This document shows positions 60,405 to 64,000 of a stretch of DNA of 64,000 nt, piece by piece (positions within the stretch are counted from its first letter, which is position 1; the number at the start of each line of letters is the position of its first letter). The translations under genes and the position numbers were made by a program. The notes beneath the pieces are model-generated. The model worked only from the letters and a program-made list of their open reading frames with translations. It was not told where the DNA came from and made no database searches. The stretch comes from Panacagrimonas sp965216845. Its GTDB lineage: Bacteria; Pseudomonadota; Gammaproteobacteria; Nevskiales; Nevskiaceae. The stretch spans positions 310,001 to 374,000 of the forward strand of contig OZ244200.1 of NCBI GenBank assembly GCA_965216845.1. The letters run 5' to 3'.

Positions 60405-60710
60405 CTACATGCGCGCGACCGCATCGGTCACGTCGTCCGTGTGGCTGGACCGTTCGTCCTCCGACTCAAACGGACACCAGATTTCCTGCAAGTAATGTTC
60501 GTCAATTTTGTGCACTTCATACGGCGCGCCTCGCCGGGCGAAATATTCGCTGGTGCGCCTCGTGTCAAAGTGCGCGTCCAGCTGAGTACTTCGTGAGCGA
60601 CCGTTTTCCAGCTGCAACGGCATGCGCGAACCCCGATGGCAACCATTGGTGTTCGCGCGCCCCAGCGGCAGGCCGCTTGCAAGCAATAACGCGGCGCAGC
60701 GCCATTTCAC
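60405..60710 (-). CDS. Small secreted protein of unknown function in the RND operon
   Basis: 101 residues beginning MKWRCAALLLASGLPLGRAN, a signal peptide, then a polar domain (TNGCHRGSRMPLQLENGRSR; YFARRGAPYEVHKIDEHYLQ; EIWCPFESEDERSSHTDD) with two Cys in the mature part, possibly a disulphide. It overlaps the LolA-like stop by 4 bases, which supports that it is real. No family recognised. Periplasmic helper of the export operon is a guess. Confidence 0.65.
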   Translation of the reverse strand: MKWRCAALLLASGLPLGRANTNGCHRGSRMPLQLENGRSRSTQLDAHFDTRRTSEYFARRGAPYEVHKIDEHYLQEIWCPFESEDERSSHTDDVTDAVARM

Positions 60711-61492
60711 GGCCCCTGCTCCAAGCCCTGCTCGGTCAGCAACATCACGTCAAATGACGCTGGGGATTGAATATCGACGAAGCGAAGCAGCGTTGTGTGC
60801 CCTGTCTTGAGATTCTCGACTTTGATGGTTTGCGCGGTCCACGCTCCGTCGATCCGGGTGAGGTCCAAATAACGCACCCGCTTCAGGGGTTGGTCCTGAA
60901 GGTCGTGGATCTTGGCTTCCACCACCATTCGACGTGGCTCGTCCACAATCCATTCGGCGGATTTATAGCCCAGGTCTTTTGCAATCCCGGCATTGCGAGT
61001 GACACCATGAATACGCCAATACCCCTGCCTTTCCGGAACCGCGGTGATCTGGCCCACTTCATAATCCGACAGATTCACCTTGGCGAAATGGTTCATGTCG
61101 TCATAGGTAAGATCGGTACCCAGAAAATACTTGCCCCGATCGCGGCCGGGAATGCGACGCGAGCGCTTCAATGCCGGCAGATAAAGCCATTGGTCGGTTA
61201 GCGTGACCTCACCCTTTTTCTCACGCCAGCTCAACAGGGCGGTGCCGCGCAGGCTGCGCGGACTGGAAAAATACAGTGCGAACCGCGTGCGCTTGTCCTT
61301 GTTTTCCTGGTAAGCCGACGCGACCCGTTGAATCACCGAGCCCTTGGCGCTACGCAATTCAAAATGCAACTCGGAGGCGACCATTTCGCCTTCGGGCCGG
61401 TCGGATACTGATTGCAGCAGTGCGGTCGGGTCCGGCATCGCCCACAAGTTCGGCGCGAAAACCACCAGCAGCATGGACATCAAGCGCTTCAT
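60707..61492 (-). CDS. Outer membrane lipoprotein-sorting protein (LolA-like)
   Basis: A 261-residue periplasmic protein. Signal peptide MKRLMSMLLVVFAPNLWA; the LolA-like fold of PF17131 shows RFALYFSSPRSLRGTALLSW, DQWLYLPALKRSRRIPGRDR and LGTDLTYDDMNHFAKVNLSD. Such proteins accompany MMPL/RND exporters and are thought to carry lipids to the outer membrane. It overlaps the RND gene by 4 bases and the small secreted gene by 4, so the three are translationally coupled. Confidence 0.9.
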   Translation of the reverse strand: MKRLMSMLLVVFAPNLWAMPDPTALLQSVSDRPEGEMVASELHFELRSAKGSVIQRVASAYQENKDKRTRFALYFSSPRSLRGTALLSWREKKGEVTLTDQWLYLPALKRSRRIPGRDRGKYFLGTDLTYDDMNHFAKVNLSDYEVGQITAVPERQGYWRIHGVTRNAGIAKDLGYKSAEWIVDEPRRMVVEAKIHDLQDQPLKRVRYLDLTRIDGAWTAQTIKVENLKTGHTTLLRFVDIQSPASFDVMLLTEQGLEQGP

Positions 61493-63807
61493 GGCTTGGC
61501 CACCTCACCCAAGGAATGTGCCGACTTCGACACGATTGTTTTTTCGCGCGACGAACTGGCAATGGCTGGAATCAGGATCAGCGCGGAAAGATAGGCCGCC
61601 ACAATGGCGGTGGCGGTCACCAGGCCAAAGTCGCGCACCGGCGGGATCGCCGACAGCATGGTGACACTGAAACCCAAGGTGAGCAGCACTGCGCTGGCGG
61701 TCAACGGGGACCCCACATCGCCATACGCAAACTCAACTAATTTGCGACCACTCAGGCCGCGCTCACGAGCCGCTTCTACCGCGTGCTGGGTGTGAATGGA
61801 AAAATCCACACCCAACCCGATTGCAATCGCACAGAACATGGCGGTAGCGATGTTCAGCCAGATTCCCAGCCATCCCATCAAACCCAGCACTGCCGCTACC
61901 GACACACAGACCGGCAGCAGACACATCAAGCCGGAACGAATACTGCGCAATGCAATGGAAGCAATCAGACCAACCAAAAACACCGCAATCAGGGTTCCGA
62001 TGAGCGTGTTTTTCGGAACCTCATGAAAACGCTGATTGGTCAAATAAACCGGGCCGGTCATTTCCACGTCCGCCTTTAGCGTGTCGGCCAACTGCTCACT
62101 GCGCTCACGCAAGGCGGCGATCAACGGAAGGCTTTGTTGGTAGTTGTCCGTTTTCAGATAACCGCGAACATACGCAGCGCGCCGATCCGTGCTGATCCAC
62201 TCGTCCAGCAGCCCCGGGCGACCAGAGGCTTCGTACAGAAACAACAGTTGTTCGATGCCGTCGGCGGTTTTCAACGGCGCATCTGAATCAAGCGAGTCCG
62301 CCATCATTTCGGCGATATCCACGTAGGACGCGGTCTTGCTGAACCCGCCCTGTGCCTGCATCCAGCGCTGCATATCAGAAAGCGCAGCAAGCGAATCCGG
62401 ATGACTCAGGCTGCGCCCCTGCGGCACCCGAATCACCAAGTCCAAATCATGGGTGCCGGCAAAAGCCTTGTTGATCGCCTGGTTGGACACCACCATGTCA
62501 GACTCCGCCGCAAACGCGGTCACCAGTTCCTCGTTGGCCTGCAAGCGGGTCAACCCGAACAGCGCCACGGCGAGCAACAGCAACCACATGAACGTGATAC
62601 GTCCAAGGTTCGGCGCCAGTTTGGACACAAGAAACGCCGTCACCACGGCATGGCGAGCCACGGAGCTGCGCTGCTCAGTTCTGGGTTTGCCCTCGGGGGC
62701 GAGGCGCACGTAAAGCACGGGCACGCCGATCAGCGTGATGATCAGCGCCGCCATCGAGCCCACCGCAGCATAAATGCCGTATTCACGCATCGGCAGCAAA
62801 TCGTGCCCGACCGCCAAGCCAAAAAAGCCGGCCGCAGTGGTCAAGGTGGTCAGGCTCATGGGACGCAGCAGGTTTTTCAAGGCCAGCCCGGCGGCGGCGG
62901 CGCTGGGCAGTCGCTGACGATAACGGTCGGCCCGGCCGACAAAATGAATGGTGTCCGCTACCGCAATACATAGCAGCACTGCGGGCAAGGAGCTGGTGAT
63001 GATGTAGACCGTGCCATCGGTCCAACCCATGACGCCCATCGCCACGCCGATACTGCCCAGCATGACCATGCCGCCAATCACTACCGCGGAAAAGCGTTGG
63101 AAATAAAGCGCCAGCAAAATCAGAATCAAAACCACGCCGACGCCGGTGAGCATTGTCGCGTCACGGTCCACGTGCTCGGCATAGTATCCGTCCACTGCCG
63201 CCCGCCCGGCCACGTGTAGCGTCAACCCCGAAGGAACCGAAAAATCGTCCGCCATTTGCTTGACCGCTTTGTACACTTGCCCGCCGTGCGCATTGCCGCG
63301 CACATCCGCCGCCATCAGCAACCCGCGACCATCGGCTGAGATCAGCAGACCGCTGATCCAGCTTTGCTGATGCAACTGCGCACGCAATGACTGTCCGGCG
63401 GCTTGAAAATCTGCATCCGCCGATAACAATGGCGAAACCTGCACTTCTTCACCAAAGCGGGAAACCACGGGCTGGCTGACCAGGCTGAAGATGCCTTCCG
63501 GGTCCACACCCGGCACCTCGGCGAGCTTCTGCTCGAACTGCACATACGAGGCCAGGGCTGCCGGCGACAACGCCTGCATCGGCAACTCGCCAACAAGGGC
63601 GATGACGATTGGATCCTCCAGACCGAACTGGGCGCGCGCGGCATCGTAAGCCGCCGGCGCATGACCGCCGATGGGCTCGAAGGCCGTCATTTCCGTGTCT
63701 TTGTGCAAAAAGACGGCGCCAGCGCCCAGGGTTGCCACCAGCGCAAACAACACCGCCATGGTTTTTGCGTGGCGCTCCGGCGCCAATATCTTCTGCAGCC
63801 AGCTCAT
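61489..63807 (-). CDS. RND/MMPL-family efflux transporter
   Basis: A 772-residue inner-membrane exporter of the hydrophobe/MMPL type with two sterol-sensing-like halves, each with a first helix and five more after a large periplasmic loop (MAVLFALVATLGAGAVFLHK; VVLILILLALYFQRFSAVVI; FMWLLLLAVALFGLTRLQAN; AVFLVGLIASIALRSIRSG). Related proteins export lipids or hydrophobic small molecules. ATG 63807 has GGGGGGGTGAGC upstream; the longer frame to 63849 is not needed. First gene of the operon. Confidence 0.9.
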   Translation of the reverse strand: MSWLQKILAPERHAKTMAVLFALVATLGAGAVFLHKDTEMTAFEPIGGHAPAAYDAARAQFGLEDPIVIALVGELPMQALSPAALASYVQFEQKLAEVPGVDPEGIFSLVSQPVVSRFGEEVQVSPLLSADADFQAAGQSLRAQLHQQSWISGLLISADGRGLLMAADVRGNAHGGQVYKAVKQMADDFSVPSGLTLHVAGRAAVDGYYAEHVDRDATMLTGVGVVLILILLALYFQRFSAVVIGGMVMLGSIGVAMGVMGWTDGTVYIITSSLPAVLLCIAVADTIHFVGRADRYRQRLPSAAAAGLALKNLLRPMSLTTLTTAAGFFGLAVGHDLLPMREYGIYAAVGSMAALIITLIGVPVLYVRLAPEGKPRTEQRSSVARHAVVTAFLVSKLAPNLGRITFMWLLLLAVALFGLTRLQANEELVTAFAAESDMVVSNQAINKAFAGTHDLDLVIRVPQGRSLSHPDSLAALSDMQRWMQAQGGFSKTASYVDIAEMMADSLDSDAPLKTADGIEQLLFLYEASGRPGLLDEWISTDRRAAYVRGYLKTDNYQQSLPLIAALRERSEQLADTLKADVEMTGPVYLTNQRFHEVPKNTLIGTLIAVFLVGLIASIALRSIRSGLMCLLPVCVSVAAVLGLMGWLGIWLNIATAMFCAIAIGLGVDFSIHTQHAVEAARERGLSGRKLVEFAYGDVGSPLTASAVLLTLGFSVTMLSAIPPVRDFGLVTATAIVAAYLSALILIPAIASSSREKTIVSKSAHSLGEVAKP

Positions 63808-63865
63808 GCTCACCCCCCCGGTGAAACCAATGGCGATCAAGCTGCCCACCGGGCACCGGGCAAAC

Positions 63866-63881
63866 TGTGAGGCGGCTCACA
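63866..63881 (-). promoter_or_regulatory. CRP-type operator upstream of the RND operon
   Basis: TGTGAGGCGGCTCACA, a perfect TGTGA-N6-TCACA palindrome matching the E. coli CRP consensus, 58 bases before the RND start codon. A CRP-type regulator gene with conserved cAMP-binding residues lies at the other end of the same locus (58111-58818). The regulation is inferred. Confidence 0.55.
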
Positions 63882-64000
63882 TTTTTCTCAGAATGCCGCA
63901 TCCAAGTGTGACCTGGCGCACGCCATGGCCCCTCAAATGCGGCTCGGGCGACGCGCACCGCCCCGCCAACGGCGGCGGCCGGGATTCATCCGCGCGTCAC

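Overview
The window is a GC-rich chromosomal segment, about 60% GC by eye, from a Gammaproteobacterium. The evidence is the gene content and order: envC / rhodanese / grxC / secB / gpsA, tatABC next to a his cluster, split pntA, gmk-rpoZ, yicC, and hemB-aroE. A pair of glycine/sarcosine and sarcosine/dimethylglycine N-methyltransferases makes glycine betaine from glycine, which points to a halophilic or halotolerant organism. The species cannot be named from the sequence alone. No rRNA, tRNA or CRISPR array was seen.

Layout. 1-4.9 kb: the 5' part of leuS, a secreted phytase-like protein with a candidate Pho box, and a 214-bp palindromic insertion element. 4.9-8.5 kb: a queuosine-precursor transporter and the three-subunit transhydrogenase pntAA-pntAB-pntB. 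8.7-12.6 kb: an SDR protein, DUF4124, DUF1329 and envC. 12.7-14.9 kb: rhodanese, grxC, secB, gpsA. 14.9-17.6 kb: two tandem paralogous ECF sigma/anti-sigma pairs. 17.8-20 kb: hemB-aroE and a broken pair of tiny membrane-protein genes. 20-24.7 kb: tatABC and hisBHAFE (hisI absent). 24.8-32.3 kb: dtd, a lipid-A-type acyltransferase, VWA and MoxR proteins separated by an AlkA-type glycosylase, and a SWIM-SNF2 helicase. 32.3-37.7 kb: tkt-gap-pgk and gmk-rpoZ. 37.8-42.2 kb: an MFS transporter divergent from the betaine genes, a WYL regulator and an NTF2-like secreted protein. 42.3-45.5 kb: an ExeM-type extracellular nuclease.

45.65-53.18 kb is a compact integrative element of about 7.4 kb sitting at the 3' end of yicC. 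It is bounded by a 122-bp direct repeat (64 bp identical) that includes the yicC terminator. It carries a tyrosine integrase, an AlpA-type regulator, a Toprim primase-like protein, a DUF3987 helicase-like protein and five proteins of unknown function. Six of the genes form one translationally coupled run with 4-bp overlaps. Within one of them lies a perfectly mirror-symmetric array of eight TGCGAC-type hexamers. This island is the most likely place for an undescribed system.

53.2-64 kb: yicC, an H1-like Lys/Ala/Pro-rich protein, glutaminyl cyclase, hemE, a YihG-like acyltransferase and a CRP-type regulator. A five-gene operon follows (RND exporter, LolA-like protein, small secreted protein, acyl carrier protein, ketosynthase), headed by a perfect CRP half-site palindrome. 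It looks like a self-contained system that makes and exports an acyl product.
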